Source: Anderseniella sp039978075 (GTDB lineage: Bacteria > Pseudomonadota > Alphaproteobacteria > Rhizobiales > Aestuariivirgaceae). Taken from it: a DNA stretch of 64,000 nt. The notes below the pieces were generated by a model, which was not told the DNA's origin, ran no database searches, and saw only the letters and a list, made by a program, of their open reading frames with translations. Of this stretch, positions 7,096-15,938 are shown piece after piece (the stretch's first letter is position 1; every line of letters begins with the position of its first letter). The DNA is taken from assembly GCA_039978075.1 (NCBI GenBank), contig JBDWCA010000011.1:434001-498000 (forward strand). Reading direction: 5' to 3'. The position numbers and the translations under genes were made by a program.

Positions 7096-9219
7096 CTAGC
7101 TGCGCAGTTTTTGCAGCAGGGAGCCTAGCCCGGTGTCTTTCCGCAAGGATGCCGCCGCTGTTGCTGCCGCTGGAGCTTCCGCTGCAGGTTGGGGTTGCGA
7201 CCCGGTTGCATTGGGTTGCGCTGCTGCAGGTTGTCCGATTGCCATGCCGGCTACATCAAGCGGCTTCTTCAGCAGTGATGAACTTGCACCTGCTACGGCT
7301 GCTGCTGGAGCAGTGGCCGCTGCGGCTGGTGCCGGAGCAACCGGTGCCGGGGCAGGCGCTGCTGCCGGCGCAGGAGCGGTTGCAGGTGTCTGGGCTACAG
7401 GGGCCTGAGCGGCAGGTTGCGGCGCAACGCCGGGCTCGGGTGCGCCAGCGGGCGCACTTTCAGCTTCATGTTCGCCAAACTGGCCTGTTTCCGGGTTGAA
7501 ATCAGCTGCTTCCGGCGCAGAATCCTCGTATCCTACATCATAGGACTGCATGCGCCAGCGCGCGACGATGGCTTCCAGGAAGCCTTCATCCGGTACGTCG
7601 ATGCTCCAGTTGCGGGTGAACGAGGCTGTTGAACTCTTCGGCAGTGCATGGCGTGGCAGCAAATCGAATTTTATGCGGGTCGGCAGGGATACGCCTTCGC
7701 CAAAGGTGACGGCTTCGCCTGTTCCCATTGTCGGCATGAACTCCATCAGGGAGGCGGCGGCATCGGAAATACCGGCTTTCAGAATCTCCTGGTCGCGCTC
7801 ATTTGTCAGACGCATCGAAAACACGGTGTTGCACTGCGACAGGATAGTCGGATCCAGTTCCGACGGGCGCTGTGTGATAATGGCCAGTGACACGCCGTAT
7901 TTACGGCCCTCTTTGGCAATCCGAGAAATGGCGCGTTTTGTCGGTTCAAAACCGCTGGTCTTGTCGGATGGCACATAACGGTGGGCTTCTTCACACACAA
8001 AGGTAATCGGCACGCGACCCTGGCTCCACAGGCCAAAGTCAAACGCCATGCGCGCCAGCACGGACACACACACATTGATCACTTCCGACGGCAGGCCGCC
8101 GAGTTCAAGAACCGTGATCGGCTTGTCGTTGACCGGAATACGGAAGATGCGACCAACCACTTCAGCCATATTGTCGGAAATCGTCATATGTCCGAACATG
8201 AAGGCATACCGCGGGTCACGGGTCATGGTCTCAAGGCGTGCCTTGAGCCGCTTGAACGGAGCAAGTTCACCTTTCAGGTCGAGTTTGCCGAGGTGTTCCT
8301 CGATCAGGCTCATCAGGTCGGACGAGCGATATGGTACCGGTGTATCGACACCCAGATTCATCGTGTCACCTGGATCTTTGGAACGCAGGCTGGGCGCTGC
8401 CGCCTGGTCACGGCGTGTACTGGCGGCGTAGCGGGCCTTGGCGAGCGGGATCAGCTCGCGCAGAATTTCAATGTCCTGTTCCCGGTTTGGCTGGTTGCCG
8501 ATCAGGATTTCAACGAGTTCCTCGAAATTCAGCATCCAGAACGGCAGCGACATGTTTGCAGGCTGAATGACTTCTGCGTATTCCTTGAACGAGGACGCAT
8601 ATTCACGGTGAACATCCAGCAGAAGAATGTGTGCCTTCGGGTTCTTTTCCAGAATGCGGCGCAGGATCAGCGCTACCGAACAGGACTTGCCGGTACCGGT
8701 TGTGCCCAGCACGGCAAAGTGCTTGCCGAGCAGTTCATCAATCTTGACCATTGCAGGGATGGTTATGTCCTGCTGAATGTGGCCAATGCGGATCGATGTG
8801 TCTTCGTCGCTGGCATAAGCCATTGACAGTTCAGTCTGGGACGCGCGCGATACAATGTCGCCAAGGCCGGGATAGGATGACACACCACGCCGGAAGCTCT
8901 TGGGATTGCCATGGTCGTCCTTTGGCAACTCGCCGATAAACTCCACTTCGACAATACGCATTTCCTGCTCTGGATTCTCGTGCGACGGAGTGGGAGAACT
9001 CAGGGCCGAAACCAGCGCCAGCGTAATGGTTGCTTCGGTATCAACTTTCAACAGCGTGCCGATTTCCGGCGAACCGTCATTGCCGGCGGAAAACGCATCA
9101 TCGGCATCCAGCAGAATGATTGCATGGGCGCCGGTCACCGCCACAAGGCGGCCAATGCGTTCACTGGCCATGTTCATGGGGCCGCGCGAGGAAGTGACAG
9201 CAATGGGTTGCGTGGTCAT
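7096..9219 (-). CDS. HerA/FtsK-like ATPase with DUF87 domain
   Basis: 707 residues; ATG with an AGAAGG site 8 bases upstream. The N-terminal 150 residues resemble a HAS-barrel. A Walker A motif GTTGTGKS lies at residues 172-179 and a Walker B region ITFVCEEAHRYVP further on. This is the layout of HerA-type hexameric DNA-translocating ATPases (COG0433). In archaea and phage-defence systems HerA works with the nuclease NurA or with Sir2, but no such partner is here. From about residue 585 the chain is a long Ala/Pro/Gln low-complexity tail with a short basic end (LRKDTGLGSLLQKLRS). It starts 12 bases after the histidine kinase stop, so the two are probably cotranscribed. Its role in this bacterium is unknown. 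Confidence 0.8.
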   Translation of the reverse strand: MTTQPIAVTSSRGPMNMASERIGRLVAVTGAHAIILLDADDAFSAGNDGSPEIGTLLKVDTEATITLALVSALSSPTPSHENPEQEMRIVEVEFIGELPKDDHGNPKSFRRGVSSYPGLGDIVSRASQTELSMAYASDEDTSIRIGHIQQDITIPAMVKIDELLGKHFAVLGTTGTGKSCSVALILRRILEKNPKAHILLLDVHREYASSFKEYAEVIQPANMSLPFWMLNFEELVEILIGNQPNREQDIEILRELIPLAKARYAASTRRDQAAAPSLRSKDPGDTMNLGVDTPVPYRSSDLMSLIEEHLGKLDLKGELAPFKRLKARLETMTRDPRYAFMFGHMTISDNMAEVVGRIFRIPVNDKPITVLELGGLPSEVINVCVSVLARMAFDFGLWSQGRVPITFVCEEAHRYVPSDKTSGFEPTKRAISRIAKEGRKYGVSLAIITQRPSELDPTILSQCNTVFSMRLTNERDQEILKAGISDAAASLMEFMPTMGTGEAVTFGEGVSLPTRIKFDLLPRHALPKSSTASFTRNWSIDVPDEGFLEAIVARWRMQSYDVGYEDSAPEAADFNPETGQFGEHEAESAPAGAPEPGVAPQPAAQAPVAQTPATAPAPAAAPAPAPVAPAPAAAATAPAAAVAGASSSLLKKPLDVAGMAIGQPAAAQPNATGSQPQPAAEAPAAATAAASLRKDTGLGSLLQKLRS

Positions 9220-9231
9220 AAGGTGTGCCTT

Positions 9232-10161
9232 CTAATGAGCCGGTTCTGCCGGCAAATCTGTTTCAGCGTGAGCTGTATCGGGGTGTGCCGAAGCAGTTTC
9301 TGCCTCGTTGTAAACTTCATCAGTCATGCTGGTGGCAATCGTCCCTGTCGGAATGATGAACCGGGCGCAAGTGCCGGCATTCAACTGGCTTTCCAGCGTA
9401 AATTTGCCGCCGTGTGATTTGATCAGCGCAACCGAAATGGGCAATCCCAGACCGGTTCCCTCATTGGCCTCAAGGCGGCCGCTGCGCACCTGGCCAAACG
9501 GCTGGGTCGCCATCTGCAGTTCTTCCTGGCTCATGCCGCGGCCGGTGTCGGTGACGGAAAACGCAACATAACCATTGCCTTCGGTCAAAACGTCGACAAC
9601 CACTTTGCCATCTTTCTCGGTGAATTTGACTGCATTGCTCAAGAGGTTGAGCATGACCTGCTTCAACCGAAGAGGATCAGCCTTGATCGGCGGCAGGTCT
9701 TCGGCAATGTTGCAGATGACGCTGACACCCTGTTCAGCGGCGCGCATCTCCACAAAGTGGACGCAACTTTCCACCATCGGTTTGATATCCAGCATTTGCA
9801 GATCGACTGTCAGGGCGCCGGCCTGAATCTTGGATACGTCCAGAATTTCGTTGATCAGTTGCAGCAGGTGTTGCGCCGCCTCGTTGATATAGGTGGCATA
9901 CTGGTCGGTCTGCGTATCCGGCAGATCCTTGTGTGACTGCATCATGTCGGAGAACCCGATGATGGCATTCAGCGGGGTGCGCAGTTCATGGCTCATGGAT
10001 GCGATGAATTCGGATTTCGCCTTGGAGGCAAGTTCAGCCTCGACACGGGCCGTGTTCACCGCAAGCGCGGACTTCTCCTGGGTGACTCCCAAACGGATCT
10101 GTTCGGAGAACTCTCCGATCAGTGATCCGTTGGCAAACCAGCTTTTTCCATAGCTATTCAT
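9232..10161 (-). CDS. Cytoplasmic sensor histidine kinase
   Basis: 309 residues, start supported by AAGGGA before the ATG. There is no membrane segment. The H-box SMSHELRTPLNAIIGFSD carries the phosphorylated H58. The ATPase domain shows the N-box (LLSNAVKFTEKDG), G1 (VTDTGRGMS) and G2 (GTGLGLPIS). The first 50 residues are short and contain no recognisable PAS or GAF sensor. No response regulator gene is adjacent. The gene directly downstream, 12 bases away, encodes a HerA-like ATPase, so the kinase may act on a distant regulator. The catalytic assignment is firm; the signal is unknown. Confidence 0.88.
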   Translation of the reverse strand: MNSYGKSWFANGSLIGEFSEQIRLGVTQEKSALAVNTARVEAELASKAKSEFIASMSHELRTPLNAIIGFSDMMQSHKDLPDTQTDQYATYINEAAQHLLQLINEILDVSKIQAGALTVDLQMLDIKPMVESCVHFVEMRAAEQGVSVICNIAEDLPPIKADPLRLKQVMLNLLSNAVKFTEKDGKVVVDVLTEGNGYVAFSVTDTGRGMSQEELQMATQPFGQVRSGRLEANEGTGLGLPISVALIKSHGGKFTLESQLNAGTCARFIIPTGTIATSMTDEVYNEAETASAHPDTAHAETDLPAEPAH

Positions 10162-10236
10162 AAGACTATCCCTTGCGGGGCTAACATACCGCTCAAGGTC
10201 TAACCATGCGTTAATGAAATGCCACTCAATCTAACT

Positions 10237-10503
10237 AGGGTCAGGCCACACTAATATTATCCATTCTGCGGGAGGATATTTTGCCTCTGACAAGGCGAAA
10301 GGTCGAAGGAAACCGTCCGGTTTTCAAGACCTTGCAACGATGTCAGGGGCAAAATAGACCCCGCCCTTCGGGTTTGAAGGAAAACACCCGCCTGAAGTCG
10401 AAAAATGCTCGAAAAGGCAAAAAGCCTTGTCTTGCGCTTTTTCAACATCATTCGAATGTTTTCTTTCAAACAGAATTGCATAAGATTAATGGGGCCTGAC
10501 CCT
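10237..10503. repeat. 267-bp fold-back element with terminal inverted repeats
   Basis: The left end reads AGGGTCAGGCC and the right end is its exact reverse complement, GGCCTGACCCT. Similarity continues inward for about 32 bases with a few mismatches, as far as ATTCTG/CAGAAT. Inside, 10268-10292 pairs with 10341-10364 (GCGGG..TATTTTGCC..CTGACA), and a second inner stem AAGGTC..AACC pairs with GGTT..GACCTT, giving a hairpin of nearly 100 nt. More small hairpins follow up to the right end. No protein is encoded and no target duplication is obvious. The structure suggests a non-autonomous MITE-like or REP-like element; its family is not assigned. Confidence 0.75.
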
Positions 10504-10520
10504 TGGAAAGATCAGCTCAC

Positions 10521-10548
10521 TTTACCTTGTCGGCAAAGCTGTTACACT
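10521..10548 (+). promoter_or_regulatory. Possible promoter for ppx-rlmE
   Basis: TTTACC and TACACT are separated by 16 bases, about 110 bases upstream of the phosphatase start and just right of the fold-back element. The match to a sigma-70 type promoter is moderate, so this is a guess. The rest of the 10162-10656 gap, outside this and the fold-back element, shows nothing I can name. Confidence 0.3.
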
Positions 10549-10656
10549 GAACGTAACGAAACGTATTGAGGCAGGTTGCCTTTACGGTTGCCCCCTGGAA
10601 AAGCTGAGTACGCTGGGGCCAGGTGCGGGCGACGGGTAACCTGACAGGGTGTTGAT

Positions 10657-11799
10657 TTGGGCGCTGAGGGCAAAACCGGCGCGAAACCGGCCAAAACGCG
10701 CCGGCGCCATGGGTGGCATCTACGCCGCCCGCCGCGCCGTCGTGACGAGGCGGCTGAGCCTGACATAAAGGTAAAACCAGGTGCAGCAGCGCCTGGGAAA
10801 TCAAACGCCAGGTTTCGCAAAATTCCCGGCGAAACCATCTATGGTGCGCTTGATCTGGGCACCAATAACTGCCGACTGCTGCTGGCGCGGCCCGCAGAGA
10901 CCGGCTTTGAGGTCGTTGATGCCTTCTCCCGCATCGTCCGGCTGGGCGAGGGCGTGTCACAAAGCGGCGAGATATCCCAGAACGCGATAGAGCGCACGAT
11001 CAAGGCGCTCAGGGTATGTTCAAACAAGTTGAAATGGTGGGATGTCCAGCGCTTCCGCCTCATCGCCACCGAGGCTTGCCGCATGGCTGGAAACGGAGAA
11101 AGCTTCATAGAACAGGCGCGCTCTGAGATCGGGCTGGGTCTTGAGGTGATCGACCGGGAAACCGAGGCAAGTCTGGCCGCTGCGGGGGCGTCACCACTGA
11201 TTTGCGGCAAGGCGCAATCCGTGGTGGTGTTCGACATTGGCGGTGGCTCCACCGAAATATTGTGGCTCAACATTGTAGATGGGCGCTACAAGATAGGGGA
11301 CTGGACTTCCATCCCTGCCGGCGTGGTGACGGTTGCCGAAAAGTTCGGTGGCAAGCATGTCAATTCTGAAAGTTTCGCGGCAATGCGCGCCCATGTGGCA
11401 GAGCTCACCCAGCCGTTTGCCAAGCGCTTGCGCAACGGGTCGGGTGTTAACCCGGTACCGGATCATCTGCTGGGAACATCGGGCACGGTCACCACAGTGT
11501 GCGGCATTCACATGAACTTGCGCCGGTATGACCGCGCCCGCGTGGATGGCGCCTGGATTTTGGGGGAGGAGGTGGGCGCCGTGACCAATGACCTGTTGTC
11601 CATGACCTATGAGCAGCGCGCATCGTCGCCATGTGTCGGGCCGGAACGGGCCGACCTTGTTCTGGCGGGATGTGCAATACTTGAGGAAATCCGCAACATC
11701 TGGCCAGCCGACCGTATCCGGGTTGCAGACCGCGGACTTCGCGAGGGCATTTTGACTTCACTCATGAACGAGGATGGAAACTATGCCAGGCCCACGTAG
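10657..11799 (+). CDS. Ppx/GppA family phosphatase
   Basis: 380 residues from a TTG start; no better in-frame start is visible. The first 55 residues are basic and proline/arginine rich. The ASKHA-fold core begins at IYGALDLGTNNCRLLLA (phosphate-1 motif) and contains FDIGGGSTEILW and LGTSGTVTTVCG. Family members hydrolyse polyphosphate or pppGpp; the sequence does not tell which. The gene overlaps rlmE by 26 bases, an arrangement common in Hyphomicrobiales. Cotranscription with rlmE, and perhaps guaB, is likely. It uses the exopolyphosphatase fold but is shorter than the two-domain enterobacterial Ppx. Confidence 0.85.
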   Translation: MGAEGKTGAKPAKTRRRHGWHLRRPPRRRDEAAEPDIKVKPGAAAPGKSNARFRKIPGETIYGALDLGTNNCRLLLARPAETGFEVVDAFSRIVRLGEGVSQSGEISQNAIERTIKALRVCSNKLKWWDVQRFRLIATEACRMAGNGESFIEQARSEIGLGLEVIDRETEASLAAAGASPLICGKAQSVVVFDIGGGSTEILWLNIVDGRYKIGDWTSIPAGVVTVAEKFGGKHVNSESFAAMRAHVAELTQPFAKRLRNGSGVNPVPDHLLGTSGTVTTVCGIHMNLRRYDRARVDGAWILGEEVGAVTNDLLSMTYEQRASSPCVGPERADLVLAGCAILEEIRNIWPADRIRVADRGLREGILTSLMNEDGNYARPT

Positions 11800-12517
11800 A
11801 CCCAGCGGCAAGAAACCTCGCTCAGCGGGCACCTCGGGCCGCAATCCCACCAAAACCGCGCAGAGGGTCAAGACCGCACGCGGGCGCAGGCTGTCTTCCA
11901 CCCGCTGGCTTGAGCGCCAGCTGAACGATCCGTATGTGTCGCGCGCCAAGCTGGAAGGCTACCGCTCGCGGTCGGCCTTCAAGCTTGCTGAAATCGACGA
12001 CGAGTTCAGGTTTCTGAAGCCCGGCGGCCGCGTGGTGGATCTTGGCGCAGCACCTGGTGGATGGTCGCAAATCGCGGCCCGCCGCACCAACGCCGAATCC
12101 GGTGACGGCAAGGTTGTTGCCATCGACATGCACGGTGTCGAGCCAATTGCCGGGGTCACCATCTTCAAACAGGACTTTCTGGAGGAAGGGGCTGCGGAAG
12201 CCCTGATAAAGGCACTCGGTGGTGACAAGGCGGACGCGGTTGTGTCCGACATGGCAGCCCATGCCACCGGTCATCGTCAGACCGATCATTTCAAGATCAT
12301 GGCTCTGGCAGACGCAGGCCTGGTATTCGCTCGTCAGGTGTTGAAGCCGGGCGGCACCTATGTATGCAAGGTGCTGCGCGGCGGCGCGGAGAGCGAACTG
12401 CTGGCCATGCTGAAGCAGGAGTTCAGAAGCGTCCGTCATTTCAAGCCGCAATCCAGCCGGGAAGACTCAGCGGAATTGTTCCTCGTGGCCATGGGGTATC
12501 GTGGATCAACCGAGTAG
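11774..12517 (+). CDS. rlmE: 23S rRNA 2'-O-methyltransferase RlmE
   Basis: 247 residues, FtsJ/RrmJ family, which methylates U2552 of 23S rRNA in the assembled large subunit. The catalytic tetrad is visible: K70 (SAFKLAEID), D159 (VSDMAAHATGH), K199 (YVCKVLRGG) and E234 (REDSAELFLV). The SAM-binding loop is VDLGAAPGGWSQ. The first 45 residues are a basic extension, usual in alphaproteobacterial RlmE. The start overlaps ppx by 26 bases. A second ATG lies three codons in. Confidence 0.93.
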   Translation: METMPGPRRPSGKKPRSAGTSGRNPTKTAQRVKTARGRRLSSTRWLERQLNDPYVSRAKLEGYRSRSAFKLAEIDDEFRFLKPGGRVVDLGAAPGGWSQIAARRTNAESGDGKVVAIDMHGVEPIAGVTIFKQDFLEEGAAEALIKALGGDKADAVVSDMAAHATGHRQTDHFKIMALADAGLVFARQVLKPGGTYVCKVLRGGAESELLAMLKQEFRSVRHFKPQSSREDSAELFLVAMGYRGSTE

Positions 12518-12723
12518 GCCGGTGATCTTGCCGCCAACGGGTCAGGTGCCGTTCAAACCGGCTCTGAATCCGGTAATGGCCAACATGCCACACCCGGTGT
12601 GGATAACTGCCGCTTGCCGCGCCCTTCAACTGGGTGTTACAGACAGTCGTCAATCTGGTTGCGAGTCGTGTTCGGGACAACACCTGACGCTCGGTGACCG
12701 TTCCTATTGTGAAAGGATTGGCA

Positions 12724-14202
12724 ATGGCCGCCAAACTGCGTTCCGACTCGATCCCCGAATACCTGACCTTTGACGACGTTCTGCTTAAACCGGCTGCTTC
12801 CGCCGTGTTGCCGGGCGATGTGCAGACGCGCACCAAACTCACCCGCGATATTGAACTGTCGCTGCCGATACTGTCAGCGGCGATGGACACGGTGACGGAG
12901 GGCCGGTTGGCGATCGCCATGGCGCAGGCGGGTGGGCTCGGTGTCGTCCATCGCAACATGGACCCGGAACTGCAGGCCAACGAGGTTCGCCAGGTCAAGA
13001 AATTTGAAAGCGGCATGGTGGTCAATCCGATCACTATTCGCCCGGAGGCCACGTTGGGCGACTTGCGTGAACTCAAGTCTTTGCACAGGATTTCCGGAAT
13101 TCCGGTCGTTGACGATGATGGCAAGCTGGTCGGCATAATCACCAACCGCGACGTTCGTTTTGAAGACGACCTGAACCGCAAGATCGGCGATCTGATGACC
13201 CGTGACCTGGTCACGGTGAAGGAGGGCATCGACAAGGATGAAGCCCGCAAGCTGCTGCACAAGCACCGCATTGAAAAACTGATTGTCGTAGATGATGATT
13301 TTAACTGCACCGGCCTGATCACCGTGACCGACATGGACAAGGCCGCCCTGAACCCCAACGCGGTCAAGGATGAACAGGGCCGTTTGCGTGTGGCGGCAGC
13401 GACCGGTACCGGCGAGGCCAACTATGCCCGGGCTGAAATGCTGATCGATGCCGAGGTTGATCTTGTTGTTGTCGACACCGCTCACGGCCATTCGCAATAT
13501 GTACTGGACCAGGTGCGCCGTATTAAGAAACTGTCCAACAAGGTGCAGGTCATTGCCGGCAATGTTGCCACGGCCGATGCCACCCGCGCGCTGATTGATG
13601 CAGGTGCCGACGCCGTCAAGGTTGGCATCGGGCCGGGGTCGATTTGCACCACCCGCATTGTTGCCGGTGTCGGGGTACCGCAGCTCACCGCCATCATGGA
13701 CTGTGCCGAAGGGGCAAAGGAAACCGGCGTGCCTGTGATTGCCGATGGCGGCATCAAGTTTTCCGGTGATCTTGCCAAGGCACTTGCTGCCGGCGCGTCC
13801 TGTGCGATGATCGGCAACCTGCTGGCCGGTACCGATGAGAGCCCCGGCGAGGTGTATCTGTATCAGGGCCGCTCCTACAAATCGTACCGTGGCATGGGTT
13901 CGGTCGGTGCCATGGCACGCGGCTCCGCGGACCGCTATTTCCAGCAGGAAGTGAAGGACCAGCTCAAACTGGTGCCGGAAGGCATTGAAGGCCAGGTGCC
14001 CTACAAGGGCCCGGTAGGGGCTGTGCTGCACCAGTTGGCCGGTGGCCTGCGCGCTGCAATGGGATACACCGGATCAGCAACCATCGAGGATTTGCAGACG
14101 AAGGCGGAATTTTTGCGGATTTCCGGTGCGGGTCTTCGTGAAAGCCATGTTCATGACGTTCAGATCACGCGCGAGTCACCAAATTACCAACGTCAGGGTT
14201 GA
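12724..14202 (+). CDS. guaB: Inosine-5'-monophosphate dehydrogenase
   Basis: Oxidises IMP to XMP with NAD, the first committed step to GMP. The ATG at 12724 is preceded by AAAGGA six bases away and gives 492 residues; an upstream GTG at 12694 would add ten. TFDDVLL opens the barrel. Two CBS domains are inserted at about residues 95-210 (for example MVVNPITIRPEATL). The catalytic loop is GPGSICTTR with C308, and the flap region carries SYRGMGSVGAM. It lies 3 bases before a MAPEG gene and in the same window as guaA, the next enzyme of the pathway, though the two are not in one operon. Confidence 0.95.
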   Translation: MAAKLRSDSIPEYLTFDDVLLKPAASAVLPGDVQTRTKLTRDIELSLPILSAAMDTVTEGRLAIAMAQAGGLGVVHRNMDPELQANEVRQVKKFESGMVVNPITIRPEATLGDLRELKSLHRISGIPVVDDDGKLVGIITNRDVRFEDDLNRKIGDLMTRDLVTVKEGIDKDEARKLLHKHRIEKLIVVDDDFNCTGLITVTDMDKAALNPNAVKDEQGRLRVAAATGTGEANYARAEMLIDAEVDLVVVDTAHGHSQYVLDQVRRIKKLSNKVQVIAGNVATADATRALIDAGADAVKVGIGPGSICTTRIVAGVGVPQLTAIMDCAEGAKETGVPVIADGGIKFSGDLAKALAAGASCAMIGNLLAGTDESPGEVYLYQGRSYKSYRGMGSVGAMARGSADRYFQQEVKDQLKLVPEGIEGQVPYKGPVGAVLHQLAGGLRAAMGYTGSATIEDLQTKAEFLRISGAGLRESHVHDVQITRESPNYQRQG

Positions 14203-14205
14203 GGT

Positions 14206-14637
14206 TTGGCGACCGACCCGCAATTGCTTGTGCTGGCCGCATGTGCGCAAGCCCTGCTTACCATAGTCGTGTTGCTGGTGCTTGGTGCCCGGCGGCGGAC
14301 AGCTTACAAGGCGGGAAAGGTCGGCAAGGAGGCGATGCTCAACGACCGGGCATGGCCACCTTATGTCTTGCAGGCCAGCAACAATTATAAAAACCAGTTC
14401 GAGATACCGGTTCTGTTTTTCGCAGCTGTTGCAATTGCACTTGCTGTCGATGCTGCATCCGTGGTGTTTGTCTGGTTGGCGTGGGGCTTTGTCGCTGCCC
14501 GCATTGTGCATTCCATTTGTCATTGCGGATCGAATAAGCTGCCGGTTCGTTTCGTAAGCTTTTTCACCAGTGTCATTGCAGTCACCATCATGTGGGCCAT
14601 GCTGGCAACACATGTGTTTTCAACGGGAACCATCTAA
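14206..14637 (+). CDS. MAPEG family membrane protein
   Basis: 143 residues from a TTG start just after the guaB stop. Four hydrophobic segments can be seen, roughly residues 6-25, 68-85, 85-105 and 115-138, with the YNNYKN/ASNNYKNQFE-type motif and an ARIVHSICH segment typical of MAPEG proteins (membrane-associated eicosanoid and glutathione metabolism). Bacterial members are mostly uncharacterised. The stop overlaps the rsmB start by one base (TAATG), so guaB, this gene and rsmB are probably one transcript. The weak TTG start may reduce its expression relative to guaB. Confidence 0.75.
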   Translation: MATDPQLLVLAACAQALLTIVVLLVLGARRRTAYKAGKVGKEAMLNDRAWPPYVLQASNNYKNQFEIPVLFFAAVAIALAVDAASVVFVWLAWGFVAARIVHSICHCGSNKLPVRFVSFFTSVIAVTIMWAMLATHVFSTGTI

Positions 14638-15938
14638 TGCATTTGTCTGGCAGGCTCGCCGCCGCTGTAGAGGTCATCGCCGATGTGAGCGACCGTCACC
14701 GCCCGGTCAACGGAGCCCTGTCCGACTGGGGCAAGGCGCACCGGTTTGCCGGTTCCAGCGATCGTGCGGCCATCGGCAACATCGTTTACGACATCATGCG
14801 TCAGCGCTCCGTGCTCGCGTCTATTATGGGTTCGGACGCGCCGCGGGCACTGGTGCTTGCCTGTGCCGTTCGGTTGATGAACATCACTGTGGAAGAACTG
14901 GCTGAGCTTTGCGTGTCAAAACATGGTCCCGGCGAACTGACACAAGCAGAAACCGCTGCGTTGTCGACCGGGGGCACTGCAGATGAAGCGCTCCATATCC
15001 GGGCCAACATACCGGAATGGCTGATGCCGTCATTTGTAAAAGCGTTTGGCGACGATGCTGTGCGCCAGGGCGAGGCGCTTGGGGTTCGCGCGCCGGTGGA
15101 TATTCGGGCAAACCTGCTCAAGACAACGCGGGAAAAACTTCTCGGTCAGCTTGCGAAATTCGACGCTGTGGAAGCGCCGTTTGCACCTGATGCCATTCGC
15201 ATAGAAGTTCCTGAAGGCCTGAAACGCACGCCCAATCTTGAAGCAGAGCCATCCTTTCAGCGCGGCGCTTTTGAAATACAGGATGCGGCATCTCAAATCG
15301 CTGCACGCATGTGTGCGGTGGACGCAGGCCATCAGGTTGCAGACATCTGTGCAGGGGCAGGTGGCAAGACGCTGGCTTTGGCGTCAGCAATGGGCAACAA
15401 GGGCCAGATACATGCTTGGGATGCCGACAAGAACAGATTGAAACCGATCATCGCACGGCTTGGTAGAGCAGGGGTGCACAGTGTCCAGGTCATACCGGCC
15501 GACGAGCCGGAAAAACTCGATGACATTGCAGGTCGCATGGATCGTGTGCTGGTCGATGCACCGTGTTCCGGATCGGGGTCCTGGCGTCGCAAGCCCGATG
15601 CCAAATGGCGGTTGACGCAGGAGAGCCTTGTCAATCGTGGTGATGATCAGCGCGCTGTGCTGGCCCGCGCCGCTCCACTTGTAAAACCGGACGGGCGGCT
15701 GATTTATGTGACTTGCTCGTTATTGCCGGAAGAAAACACCGATCAGATCGAGGCGTTTCTGGCGTCCAATCCGGAATTCTCCGTTGTCCCTTATGCGGAT
15801 GTATGGACCCAGTGTCTTCCCGGCGATCCGCCTGCGTCGTCCGATGGCAGCACCGACACATTGTTGTTGTCTCCGGCAGACCACAATGTCGACGGTTTCT
15901 TCATCGCCGTGATGCAGCGTCAGGCCTCGTCTTCCTAA
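14637..15938 (+). CDS. rsmB: 16S rRNA m5C967 methyltransferase RsmB-like
   Basis: 433 residues from the ATG that overlaps the MAPEG stop. The N-terminal third is the NusB-like RNA-binding region and the C-terminal part is the methyltransferase. SAM motif I is ADICAGAGGKTLALA. The two catalytic cysteines are in DAPCSGSGSWRR and VTCSLLPEEN, the arrangement of the RsmB/Nop2 family. The target C967 is assigned by family only; some alphaproteobacteria carry several paralogues, so the exact site is not certain. Confidence 0.85.
   Translation: MHLSGRLAAAVEVIADVSDRHRPVNGALSDWGKAHRFAGSSDRAAIGNIVYDIMRQRSVLASIMGSDAPRALVLACAVRLMNITVEELAELCVSKHGPGELTQAETAALSTGGTADEALHIRANIPEWLMPSFVKAFGDDAVRQGEALGVRAPVDIRANLLKTTREKLLGQLAKFDAVEAPFAPDAIRIEVPEGLKRTPNLEAEPSFQRGAFEIQDAASQIAARMCAVDAGHQVADICAGAGGKTLALASAMGNKGQIHAWDADKNRLKPIIARLGRAGVHSVQVIPADEPEKLDDIAGRMDRVLVDAPCSGSGSWRRKPDAKWRLTQESLVNRGDDQRAVLARAAPLVKPDGRLIYVTCSLLPEENTDQIEAFLASNPEFSVVPYADVWTQCLPGDPPASSDGSTDTLLLSPADHNVDGFFIAVMQRQASSS

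Noticed and set aside
7981..8826. Long plus-strand frame of 281 codons opposite the HerA-like gene
   Set aside because: It lies wholly inside a gene with clear Walker motifs, has no recognisable domain, and is explained by the GC-rich codon pattern on the other strand.
10257..10499. Two short frames inside the fold-back element
   Set aside because: The segment is almost entirely hairpin arms; the frames have no start signals and mirror each other on the two strands.
12441..14031. Minus-strand frames of 326 and 385 codons over rlmE/guaB
   Set aside because: Antisense shadows of genes with full catalytic motifs; no family resemblance.
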